64,000 nucleotides of DNA from Pseudomonadota bacterium (lineage in GTDB: Bacteria > Myxococcota > Myxococcia > Myxococcales > Myxococcaceae). The translations under genes were made by a program, and so were the position numbers. The stretch is taken from assembly GCA_023426545.1 (NCBI GenBank), contig JAFAAN010000071.1, positions 1-64,000 of the forward strand, in the 5' to 3' direction. Below the pieces are notes generated by a model. That model worked only from the letters and a program-made list of their open reading frames with translations. It was not told where the DNA came from and ran no database searches. Each line of letters starts with the position of its first letter. Within the stretch, counting starts at the first letter, position 1. Shown in pieces: positions 17,913 to 26,045 of this stretch.

Positions 17913-18020
17913 CGCGGGCGCCGACGTGCCGCGCGAATACCGCGGTCTGGCGCTGCTCGGGCGCGTGGGCCGCCCCGTGGCTCGCCGGCGGTCACCGCCG
18001 GTGAGCCGTGAGGTCCCGGG

Positions 18021-19853
18021 TTACGGCGCCGTGGGCGCTCGCAGCCGGGGCGGCAGGTGGGGGCCGAACTCGATGACGTCGGCCTCCGGAGGCGGCACCG
18101 GGGCGTGCTTGAGCGACATGGCGCCACCCCAGCGCCGCACGGTGTCCTCGGCCTGGAGGCGCGTCGCGTCAGGGAGCTGCCAGATGGAACTGCCGTGGTT
18201 GCCGCCCGGGACGGTGAACACCGGGGAGTCTTCGGCGTTGCCAATGGGGAACGCCGCCGCCGTCCACGGGTCCAGGTCTCCATAGACGAACATCACCCGC
18301 TGCCCGTGCGTGACGAGCCAGTCCGCGATGTCCTGCATGGCCTGGGGCCGGAAGACCGTGGGCACGCCGGGCGTCGAGTACACAGGCGCGACGTTCGTCC
18401 CCGGGAACTGGATGAGGCTGCCCAGGTAGGCCTCGTACGGCTTGGGCCAGCCCAGCTCCAGGCTCGCCTGGTAGTAGTACGGATGGTACGAACCGATGCC
18501 GGAGCTGCCTTCGTCGGCGAACGAGGCCAGCCCCACGGTCCAGTCCACCATGTTCAGCAAGTGCTGGCTGGTGGCCTGGGGCCCCGGGAACTGGCCGCAG
18601 TTGTCGGGGGAGTCGTACTGCCAGAACGCGAAGTACGACTCGATGACGGCGTGTTCCAGCGCCCGCTCGAAGCCGAGCTGATTGTAGGTCAGGCCGTTGT
18701 TGGCCGCGTACGCTCGCAGCAGGTTCAGCATCTCCTCGCGCCGCTCCAGAACGGCCCGCTGGAAGGCATGGATGCGGTCACGGCACCATGCCAGCTCGGG
18801 GCCGCCCACCGTGGCCTGGAAGGCCGGGAAGCGCTCGTCTTCGCCGAGCACGAGGGGCGCCACATAGGCCACCGTCGCATACACGTCATCCGGATAGAAG
18901 CGGCGGTAGAACACCATCGTCTCTCCGCCCTTGCTGCCGCCGGTGGAGATCCAACGCGCGGAGTAGATGGGCTTGAGCGCCTCGACGACCCGGTGGAAGT
19001 CGGCGGCGGCCTGCTGGATGGTGAGCAGGCTCCAGTCCGCCGGCTCCGGGCGGCTGGGCTGGAAGAAGCGATGCTCGATGGAGAGCTGGTTGGAGGCCAG
19101 CAGCGCCGTGAGCTCGCGCCGGCCGGTCGAAAGGGACACGTAGTAGCCGCTGGTGTGGAAGACCATGGGCGCCGAGTCGGCCCGGTGCAGCAACGTCATG
19201 CGTTGCTTGAAGCGCTGGCACTCTGGACGCGCGTGGTCAGCCGGCTGGTCGTACTCCATGACGAAGAAGCGGTGGCCCGCGGGAACGCTGCTGCCATGGG
19301 GGTTCTCCGCCACGGTGAGCCCTGGAATCGCCCGCAGCCGGTCCAGGATGTCCGCGGATGGGTCCAGCACGACGGCCGGGTCGCCCGGTGGCGAGGTGCC
19401 CGCATCCGGCGGGCCGAAGGGACACTCGGGCGGCTCCGTTCCGCCATCACCGCTGCCCGCGTCGACAGGCTCCGTGCCCCCGTCTTCGTCGCCGGTGCCG
19501 GCGTCCTCCGGCTCCGTCCCGGCGTCGCCGCTGCCCGCGTCCACCGGTTCCGCGCCGCCGTCCTCCTCGCCCGTCCCCGCGTCGTCCGGCGGGGTGCCCG
19601 CGTCCTCCTGTGTCGAGCCCGCGTCGCCCGTGCCCGCGTCCTCATCGGGCGGCGAGCCCGCGTCGCCGGTGCCCGCGTCCTCCGTTCCCGCATCTTCGGT
19701 GGAGGCGCCCGCGTCGCCGCCGGCATCGGTCGTCTGGGCTCCTCCGTCTGGAGTTGACCCGGGTGTGTCGTCGCCACAGGCGGACTGGGTCAATATCAGC
19801 AACAACGGAAGGATGAGCAGGAGGGGGCGGGACGGGCTGTTGCGACGGACCAT
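18021..19853 (-). CDS. S37-type (PS-10) tripeptidyl aminopeptidase-like lipoprotein
   Basis: 610-residue secreted serine peptidase. The ATG at 19853 is preferred over one 39 nt upstream because AGAGAG lies 4 nt before it and it directly precedes the signal (LLLILPLLLILTQSA-C26). Residues 31-158 are a low-complexity linker rich in D-A-G-T-G-E, probably a flexible spacer from the lipid anchor. The catalytic alpha/beta-hydrolase domain follows: nucleophile Ser307 in TGGSKGGETM, Asp528 in YGDLDPW and His553 in GGNHGSS, with the family-typical RRFYPDDVYATVAYVAP after the Ser. Peptidase S37 members release tripeptides from protein N-termini. This fits extracellular protein feeding in a predatory bacterium (inference). 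Length apart from the linker matches the family. Confidence 0.88.
   Translation of the reverse strand: MVRRNSPSRPLLLILPLLLILTQSACGDDTPGSTPDGGAQTTDAGGDAGASTEDAGTEDAGTGDAGSPPDEDAGTGDAGSTQEDAGTPPDDAGTGEEDGGAEPVDAGSGDAGTEPEDAGTGDEDGGTEPVDAGSGDGGTEPPECPFGPPDAGTSPPGDPAVVLDPSADILDRLRAIPGLTVAENPHGSSVPAGHRFFVMEYDQPADHARPECQRFKQRMTLLHRADSAPMVFHTSGYYVSLSTGRRELTALLASNQLSIEHRFFQPSRPEPADWSLLTIQQAAADFHRVVEALKPIYSARWISTGGSKGGETMVFYRRFYPDDVYATVAYVAPLVLGEDERFPAFQATVGGPELAWCRDRIHAFQRAVLERREEMLNLLRAYAANNGLTYNQLGFERALEHAVIESYFAFWQYDSPDNCGQFPGPQATSQHLLNMVDWTVGLASFADEGSSGIGSYHPYYYQASLELGWPKPYEAYLGSLIQFPGTNVAPVYSTPGVPTVFRPQAMQDIADWLVTHGQRVMFVYGDLDPWTAAAFPIGNAEDSPVFTVPGGNHGSSIWQLPDATRLQAEDTVRRWGGAMSLKHAPVPPPEADVIEFGPHLPPRLRAPTAP
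19380..19763 (-). repeat. Low-complexity DAG-rich coding repeat
   Basis: Degenerate tandem GAC-GCG-GGC units encode EDAGTGDAG-like repeats in the linker of the S37 peptidase (about residues 31-158). Near-identical longer blocks (SGDAGTEPEDAGTGDEDGG and its sibling) show recent internal duplication. Confidence 0.85.
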
Positions 19854-20060
19854 GTATCTCTCTTTGAGTGGACGCGAGCCTTTGAACATCATGCGGGGCT
19901 GACATTAACGCATCACGGAACGCTCATCGCACGTGCGGATGGGGGGCAAGGCGAGGCTGGAGATTTCCAGCCGGGATGCGATGTGTGAAGGGGCCGGTGG
20001 CTTGCCGCCATTCGCGCGCGTGGGGTGACCTTCGCCGTCGATGCCGTGTAGCCCGCCGTC

Positions 20061-20716
20061 TTGCCGCTCCAGGACATCACGCTCGATGAGGCACTGAAGG
20101 GGCGGCTGGACGCCAATGTGATGGGGGCTTCCCACGGAGAGGCCCGCTTCGTCCGGTCCGAGGACACCCATCCCCTGGTGGCCACGGTGCATCTGGACGG
20201 GAAGACCGGGAGTTCTGGCGCGCCATCTACAAGCTGCATCACGCCTACGGCGGCGACAGTTTCAATGGTTGGCTTGGCAAGCTGTTCCCGTTCCTGCGCA
20301 ATCACGTGACGGGGACGCATGATGTTCCCCATCCCATGCTGGAATCCCAGACGCCGGGAGAGCCAGGCACAACGGACCTGGTGGGAGGGATTCACCTTGA
20401 GTTGCTCACCGGGACGGAGTGGGTGAAGGCGCGGATGGCCCTGATGGCGGGCTTCATGGGGGTCGTCCAGGACGCGGACACGCTGGCGCTGCGGCCGGTG
20501 CCGGGCTGGGGCGTTCACGAGGACCCGGGGCTGGACGCCATGCTCCGGCGCATCGAGGACGAGCACGCGGTGGAGCCACCCCGGGACGAGCCCCCCGTTG
20601 GGAAGCGCTGGTGGAATGCCAGACAGCCGGGCGCCGGAGGCCCGAGCCATCCCTGGCTACGTGCCGGGCGTACGTGTCGACCTGACGGCGTGAGGGGGCG
20701 CGCTACTCGCGCCTGA
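20061..20716 (+). pseudogene. DUF4419-like remnant, frameshifted
   Basis: Two overlapping open segments on the plus strand join into a protein resembling DUF4419. The first (from about 20061) reads LDEALKGRLDANVMG and HPLVATVHLDG. After a frameshift near 20200-20210 the second reads DREFWRAIYKLHHAYGGD then SFNGWLGKLFPFLRN, which matches the FW...IY...GG...GW...FFP signature of that family. It continues into a typical WVKARMALMAGFMGVVQD stretch, then loses family-like sequence. The N-terminal part expected for the family is missing. No Shine-Dalgarno or convincing start is visible. I read it as a decayed gene. The minus-strand open frames across it show no domain. About 200 bp upstream (19854-20060) contain nothing recognisable. 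Confidence 0.5.
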
Positions 20717-22115
20717 GCAGGACGGTGAGGGTTCCCGGGGCAGCCTCGCGGGGGCTCCCCAGGGAGATGCCTCGGAGCACCTTGTCGACGCACCGGGCAA
20801 GGGCGAGCGGCTGCTGCGGGGGCGTCCGCGCCTCGAGCACGACGCCGTCCGCGGAGTAGTCCAGCGCGTAGGTATCTTGCCGGCAGGTTGTGTCCTCGCC
20901 CACGCGGGCGTAGCACCGGGCCAGCGCCGGCGCGTGCGCTTCGATGGACTCCGCAATCCAGCCTTCGCTGTATCCGTGGGGGGGCGGTGCTCCGCTGCCT
21001 TCACCGGTGAGGCGTGGCGCCTCGACCACCCGGATGAGGGCGCGCTCGTCGGCGGGCGTCATGTTCGAGGCCGCGAAGACGAGGCCGCCCGTGGTGGCGA
21101 GGCCCACACCCAGGGCGCCGCCCACCATGAGGAGGGTCTGCAGGCGTGCGGGAGGGGGCGTGACGTCCGAGGGCGCCGCCTCGGACGCCGGGGCTTCCTT
21201 CGTGGCGGCCACGGCGGCGAGCTCGGCGACAGGGCGCGCGGGAGCCGGGATGGGGGCGGCGTGGGTCCAGGGCTCCAGCGCCTGGGCCAGCGCCCGGGCA
21301 TTCTCGAAGCGCTCGGCCGGGTCCTTCATCAGCGTGCGCTCCACCACCAGGGAGAAGCCCTCCGGCACCTCCGAGCGCACGCCACTGAGCGGCGTGGGCA
21401 CCTGGACCAGGATGGCGGAGAGCAGGGCCACGTTGTCCGCCACGTCGATGGGACGCCGTCCGGTCATCATCTGGTACAGGCAGGCGCCCAGCGAGTAGAT
21501 GTCCGCGCGTCCGTCCACGGGGCGGCAGCGGACCTGCTCCGGGGCCATGTACGACGGCGTTCCCACCCAGGCGCCGGACTCCGTGCCCAGCGCGGTGGCG
21601 TCGTCCTCGTGCATGAGCCGCGCGACGCCGAAGTCCAGCACCTTCACCTGGATGTCCGCCGTCCCCGTGTCGACGAGGAAGATGTTGTCGGGCTTGATGT
21701 CGCGGTGGATGACGCCCGCCTCGTGCGCCGCCGCCAGCGCGGAGGCCACCTGGCGCGCGATGGTCGCCGCGCGCGCCACGGGCAGGGGACCTTCCTTCTT
21801 CAGCAGCGACTTCAGCGTCTGCCCCTGGAGCAGCTCCATCACCAGGAAGGGCGGCTCATCCGGCCCGTCGTGGAAGTCCATCACCTCGACGATGTGCGGG
21901 TGCTTCACCTCCGCCGTGGCCTGGGCCTCGCGGCGGAAGCGCGCGTGTACGGCGGGCACTCCGATGAGGTGTTGCTGGAGCACCTTGACGGCGACGGAGC
22001 GGCCCTCGTCCAGCTGCTCAGCCTCGTAGACCGTGCCCATCCCCCCTACGCCAATCCTCCGGCGCAGTTGATACCTCTGCCCCAGCACCGTATCGATCAA
22101 GGATGAGCGACTCAT
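20703..22115 (-). CDS. Membrane-anchored Ser/Thr protein kinase (Hanks type)
   Basis: 470-residue eukaryotic-like kinase. It starts at the ATG at 22115, since the kinase domain begins at once with GQRYQLRRRIGVGGMGTVYEAEQ. Visible motifs are the Gly loop GVGGMG (22-27), Lys44 in VAVKV, HRDIKPDN (137-144), DFG (161-163), the activation-segment end GTPSYMAPEQ and the invariant Asp in DGRADIYSLG. An Ala/Pro-rich linker leads to one membrane helix (about 326-349) and a 120-residue extracytoplasmic domain with three cysteines (LARCYARV, TCRQD, ARCVDKVL). A TATACA hexamer ends 9 nt before the ATG and no Shine-Dalgarno is seen. Substrates are unknown; the FHA protein gene at 24829 is a nearby candidate partner (inference). 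Confidence 0.93.
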   Translation of the reverse strand: MSRSSLIDTVLGQRYQLRRRIGVGGMGTVYEAEQLDEGRSVAVKVLQQHLIGVPAVHARFRREAQATAEVKHPHIVEVMDFHDGPDEPPFLVMELLQGQTLKSLLKKEGPLPVARAATIARQVASALAAAHEAGVIHRDIKPDNIFLVDTGTADIQVKVLDFGVARLMHEDDATALGTESGAWVGTPSYMAPEQVRCRPVDGRADIYSLGACLYQMMTGRRPIDVADNVALLSAILVQVPTPLSGVRSEVPEGFSLVVERTLMKDPAERFENARALAQALEPWTHAAPIPAPARPVAELAAVAATKEAPASEAAPSDVTPPPARLQTLLMVGGALGVGLATTGGLVFAASNMTPADERALIRVVEAPRLTGEGSGAPPPHGYSEGWIAESIEAHAPALARCYARVGEDTTCRQDTYALDYSADGVVLEARTPPQQPLALARCVDKVLRGISLGSPREAAPGTLTVLLRRE

Positions 22116-22527
22116 GACGCAACGTGTATACCCGAGCCTGAAGAAGAACGTTGGCGCCCATCCACCCGATGACGGATGCATGTGCCGTTGATTTCGCGGA
22201 AGGCCCTTCGCTCAGCGACCTGTCGGGATTGTAATTGTTTCAGGAGCTTCGTGGCACTGTTTCACCCGGGGTAGCGGTGACCCTTCATGGGTGGAGCCGC
22301 TTCGGGCGTGGCCCGTCGTGCTTCGGCCGCGGAGGTCTCCGAGCGGGTGGCGACGGGCGCGCGATTTCCTCTCAATCATTGGGCTTTATCGATTTCTGAG
22401 ACGGGATTCGCGAGGGGATTCCTGGACTTGGAGGGACTTGGCCGGGGTGTGCGCTCTCTCCGTACTGGGCCATTGACGTGGGAAGGTCCGCTCATTTCGA
22501 TCGCCCCGCACTTGCGAGGGAGTCGGC
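22116..22527. other. Divergent intergenic region between kinase and thioredoxin-MORN genes
   Basis: 412 bp. On the minus strand TATACA (22130-22125) sits 9 nt before the kinase ATG. An A/T-rich patch near 22230-22250 (GGATTGTAATTGTTTCAGG) may hold the plus-strand promoter. No repeats or hairpins stand out. Confidence 0.4.
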
Positions 22528-24825
22528 GTGGCAGGACAGACGGTGGAATTGACCCAGGAGAACTTTGACCGCGTCACCGGGGGCCCCGGTTTGTGCGTGG
22601 TGGACTTCTGGGCGGAGTGGTGTGGCCCCTGCCGCGGTTTCGCGCCGACCTTCGAGGCGGCCGCGAAGCAGTTCCCGGGCATCACCTTCGGGAAGCTCGA
22701 CACGGAGGCGCAGGAGGAGGTCTCCAGCCGCATGGAGATCCAGTCCCTCCCCACGCTGGTGGCCTTCAAGGAGGGGGTCGAGGTCCGGCGCGCTTCGGGC
22801 GCGATGTCCGCCGCGTCGTTCGTGAGCTGGCTGAGCAAGCTGGACTCGGTGGACCTCGCCGTCGAGCAGCAGCGGGCCGCGAACCGGAAGCTGACGGAGG
22901 AGGGGATGCCACCGCCGGGTGTGCCGCCCGAGGCCGAGTGGGATGCAGGGGATGAGGAGTGGTGCTTTGGCGGCACCGACGACGAGGGCGAGAAGCACGG
23001 GCCGTGGAAGTTCTGGCGCGCCGATGGAACCCTCTGCAACGAGTGCATCTTCGTCCACGGCAAGCCCCACGGGCCCTTCAAGCGCTTCCATGAGAACGGG
23101 GAGGTGTCCCAGGACGGCGCGTTCGAGCAGGGGGACCTGCATGGGCCGCGCACCTGGTACGCGTCAGACGCGTTCACCACCGAGCGGATGCACGAGAACG
23201 GCGTCAGCGAGAAGGTCCGCAAGACGGTGATGGTCTATTCGCGGGGCCGCGTGGTGCAGGTGCTGCACTTCAACGGCGACGGCGAGCGCGTGGTGCCCAG
23301 CACCGGTGAGTCGTATCCCGTGAGGCCCACGAACCTGCCGGAGACGGCCGAGTTCCGGGAAGACCTGGACCAGTGGGCCTCCGTCGCGGTCAACGCGGAA
23401 GGCGAGCGCCACGGCCTGTGCCGGTTCTGGGACCGGGAGGGGCAGTTCCTCTGGGAGAGTGAGTTCCAGGAGGGCCGTCGCCATGGGCGCTACCGTTCTC
23501 GCGCGGACCAGGAGTACGCGGACGCCCGCGTGCGGCTCGACGAGGGGGAGATGGCGGACGACCTCGCCTGCGGCACATGGAAGTTGCTGGATGCCTCGGG
23601 GACGGTCGTGGCCACGCGGGACCTGGGCGTGGCCCAGGACCATGACACGCTCGAGGACTCCTCGGTGTTCACGAACCTGCCGAAGCACGCGGCGGAGTGG
23701 CGCGAGTTCGCCGAGCAGGCGCGGGCCGAGCGGCGCCATCGGGAGGCGCTGTTGGCCATGGCGCGTGTCAGCGCGGTGACGCTGGAGGTGGCGCCGTTGA
23801 AGGCCTGGTTGGAGGCGCTCACGCTCCCTCGCGCCGAGGCGAGCGCCCGCACGCACGCGGAGGGCGTGGTGGAGGACGCGGGCGATGACCGGGCCGCGCT
23901 GGCGGATGCCCTCGTGCGTGGGGCGGACGCCGCCACCGTGTTCCGGGCCCTGGCGGTGCTGCATGACCAGCAAGACCGGCCCCGCGCGGCGCTGGACTTC
24001 ATCCTGGCCGCGATGCTGCTGGCGCCGGAGCGCTCGGCATACCTCTTCACCCGGGCCCTCATCCTGGCGAACCTGGGGCTGGGGGAGCAGATGCAGAAGG
24101 ACGCGGAGGCGCTGGCTCCCGCCGAGCCGGATTCGGCGCAGTTCCTGTCAACGTACGGGCGGGCCCTGTTTCCGCGTTTCGAGTTCTGGGCGGGGCGCGA
24201 GCCTTCCCACTGCACGTTCGAGGAGGTCCCGGATGGGCCCGCGAAGACGCTCGACGCGGTGCAGGCGGTGGTTCGCAAGTACGCCACGCGGCTCCAGTCG
24301 TTGCGCGAGGAGATTCTGTCGCGCTTCAAGCCCGGCGTGGACGTGCCCTGGCTGCCGCCGGACGTGTCGTCGCTGCTGCCGGACGGGCCCGTCGAACTGG
24401 AGGAGACGGAGCACGAGCTGGAGGACGGCGACTCGGTGGCCATCGACGAGACGCTGTCCGTGACGGGGATGGGGCTGCCCGCGCTGTCCCGGGCCGTTCG
24501 CGGAGACTGGAGCGCGCTGATCTGGCTCCTGTGGGCATGCGGGGAGCAGTCGGTCCGGATGCCTCGGGAGCTGGCGCCTCCGGCCGACTTCGGTCAGGCG
24601 GCGGGGCAGGCGACGCAGCGGCTGTGGCAGTGCCGGAGCCGGCGCGCCCGTGGTGGCATCGACCCGGATTTGCCAACATTCGAGTTCGAAGGGGTCGCCC
24701 TCCAGGAGCTGCATCCCAACCTGGTAGGGATTGCCGAGGAGCAGTACGCGGAGATGCAGGCGATGTTCTTCTGGCTGACCGAGGCGGACCACGTCTCGCC
24801 GTGGCAGGACAATCTGAGGGGCTAG
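22528..24825 (+). CDS. Thioredoxin-MORN-repeat fusion protein
   Basis: 765-residue multidomain protein. Residues 1-108 are a thioredoxin with WCGPC (31-35) and the cis-Pro loop SLPTLV (P75), so it should be redox-active. Residues about 146-230 and 285-340 carry MORN_2-like repeats (HGPWKFWRADG, HGPFKRFHENGE, HGPRTWY, HGLCRFWDREG). The remainder is largely helical and Ala/Leu-rich; about 470-550 looks like degenerate TPRs (PRAALDFILAAMLLAPERSAYLFTRALILANLG). The C-terminal 130 residues have no recognised domain. No signal peptide, so cytoplasmic. The GTG at 22528 follows GAGGGAG. The next gene starts 3 bp after the stop, indicating a tightly coupled pair with an FHA protein. Function is unknown. 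Confidence 0.85.
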   Translation: MAGQTVELTQENFDRVTGGPGLCVVDFWAEWCGPCRGFAPTFEAAAKQFPGITFGKLDTEAQEEVSSRMEIQSLPTLVAFKEGVEVRRASGAMSAASFVSWLSKLDSVDLAVEQQRAANRKLTEEGMPPPGVPPEAEWDAGDEEWCFGGTDDEGEKHGPWKFWRADGTLCNECIFVHGKPHGPFKRFHENGEVSQDGAFEQGDLHGPRTWYASDAFTTERMHENGVSEKVRKTVMVYSRGRVVQVLHFNGDGERVVPSTGESYPVRPTNLPETAEFREDLDQWASVAVNAEGERHGLCRFWDREGQFLWESEFQEGRRHGRYRSRADQEYADARVRLDEGEMADDLACGTWKLLDASGTVVATRDLGVAQDHDTLEDSSVFTNLPKHAAEWREFAEQARAERRHREALLAMARVSAVTLEVAPLKAWLEALTLPRAEASARTHAEGVVEDAGDDRAALADALVRGADAATVFRALAVLHDQQDRPRAALDFILAAMLLAPERSAYLFTRALILANLGLGEQMQKDAEALAPAEPDSAQFLSTYGRALFPRFEFWAGREPSHCTFEEVPDGPAKTLDAVQAVVRKYATRLQSLREEILSRFKPGVDVPWLPPDVSSLLPDGPVELEETEHELEDGDSVAIDETLSVTGMGLPALSRAVRGDWSALIWLLWACGEQSVRMPRELAPPADFGQAAGQATQRLWQCRSRRARGGIDPDLPTFEFEGVALQELHPNLVGIAEEQYAEMQAMFFWLTEADHVSPWQDNLRG

Positions 24826-24828
24826 GTC

Positions 24829-26022
24829 ATGAAGCGGATTCGTCAGACGATCGAAGTCTCCGAGCCCCTGTGGCGGGCACTGGAGTTGATGAGCCGCGAC
24901 ATGGGCGTGGACCAGGATGCGCTGGTGGCGCAGGCCCTGTTCCAGCTCGCGCGCCAGAATGGCTATGTGGCCCCCGAGGTGGTTCCGCTGAGCGTGGAGG
25001 AGGACGTCGCGGCGGGGGCTGGCAACGGGCTGGCCGCGCCAGCCTGCGAGCCCGTGGAGCGGGCCGTTGCGCCTGTGGCCTTGAGCGTCCAGGTGGCGCC
25101 GGCACGCGCGGCCCTGCCTGAGGTGACCGAGGCGCCCGCAGCGACGGAGGCCTTCATCCAGGGGGCGGAGCCTGTGGACGCGCCGGTGGCGGATGCGGCC
25201 TCGGACGAGGCCGCCATCGACGAGCCCGCGACGGAGCCGCCAGGGCGCGACGTGGCGCCGTCGGCTCCTGCGAAGACGCACTCGCCGGAGTTGGTGCTCG
25301 CGCGGATGCAGGAGATTCTCGCGGAGGTCGAGGCGTCCGTGCAGCCCTCGGAGGGGCTTGCCACGGATTCGCCGGGTGACGCGGACGACGACGACGCCGA
25401 TTCCTACGAGGCGTCCAACGACTCCGATGCGGAGTCCGGCGAGGAGCCAGAGGAGGCGCCTGGCGGGCCGGATGAGGCCCCCACGGAGGCCGAAGCGATT
25501 GACTCGACGCAGGACGTGTCCGGCGACGATCTGGCCGCGGAGCTCGCGGCGCTGGGCGTCGCGGACGACGCTCCCGAGATTGCTCAGGCCGCTGCACCAG
25601 CGCCCACGCCGATCAGGGCACGTCCACTCTCCGCGCGCCCCATCCCGAAGGTCCGGCCGCCCGATGAGGCCGAGACGATTTCGGAGGACCCATCCGCGGA
25701 GGCCACCAACATCGTGAAGGCTCCGGCTCCGCTGGAGGTCTTCGTGAGGCTGGCACAAGGCTCACCCGTGGCAGTCTCCTCAGGGCGCTTCACGATTGGC
25801 CGAGGTCCTCGCTGCAACCTCGTCGTGCGGTCAGAGCGCGTCTCGCGCGAGCACGCCGTCGTCACCCGGGTGGGGGATGAGGTCTTCATCGAGGACCTCA
25901 ACTCCTCGAACGGGACGTGGTTCAACGATGAGCGCATCACACGGCAGCAGGTCTCGGACGGTGACGAGTTCAGGCTCGGCACGGAGGCCGTGTTCTTCAC
26001 GATGCGTCCCGCGGGGGGATGA
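24829..26022 (+). CDS. FHA-domain protein with acidic linker
   Basis: 397-residue protein. The first 50 residues (MKRIRQTIEVSEPLWRAL and following) look like a small helical, ribbon-helix-helix-like segment. Residues about 55-300 are a low-complexity Ala/Pro/Glu/Asp linker with a stretch of acidic residues (DADDDDADSYE). The C-terminal 95 residues are a canonical FHA domain: GRFTIGRGPRCNLVV, SERVSREHAVV, and LNSSNGTWFNDERI. FHA domains bind phosphothreonine, so this is a likely reader of Ser/Thr kinase signalling; the kinase encoded at 20703-22115 is a plausible writer (inference). It is co-transcribed with the thioredoxin-MORN gene and converges on the SNF2 gene 23 bp away. Confidence 0.88.
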   Translation: MKRIRQTIEVSEPLWRALELMSRDMGVDQDALVAQALFQLARQNGYVAPEVVPLSVEEDVAAGAGNGLAAPACEPVERAVAPVALSVQVAPARAALPEVTEAPAATEAFIQGAEPVDAPVADAASDEAAIDEPATEPPGRDVAPSAPAKTHSPELVLARMQEILAEVEASVQPSEGLATDSPGDADDDDADSYEASNDSDAESGEEPEEAPGGPDEAPTEAEAIDSTQDVSGDDLAAELAALGVADDAPEIAQAAAPAPTPIRARPLSARPIPKVRPPDEAETISEDPSAEATNIVKAPAPLEVFVRLAQGSPVAVSSGRFTIGRGPRCNLVVRSERVSREHAVVTRVGDEVFIEDLNSSNGTWFNDERITRQQVSDGDEFRLGTEAVFFTMRPAGG

Positions 26023-26045
26023 GGGCGAGAGGCAAGGGCTGACGG

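Noticed and set aside
19380..19763. Tandem repeat that might be a CRISPR or minisatellite
   Set aside because: Units are in-frame, degenerate, without constant spacers, and encode an Asp-Ala-Gly linker inside a real gene.
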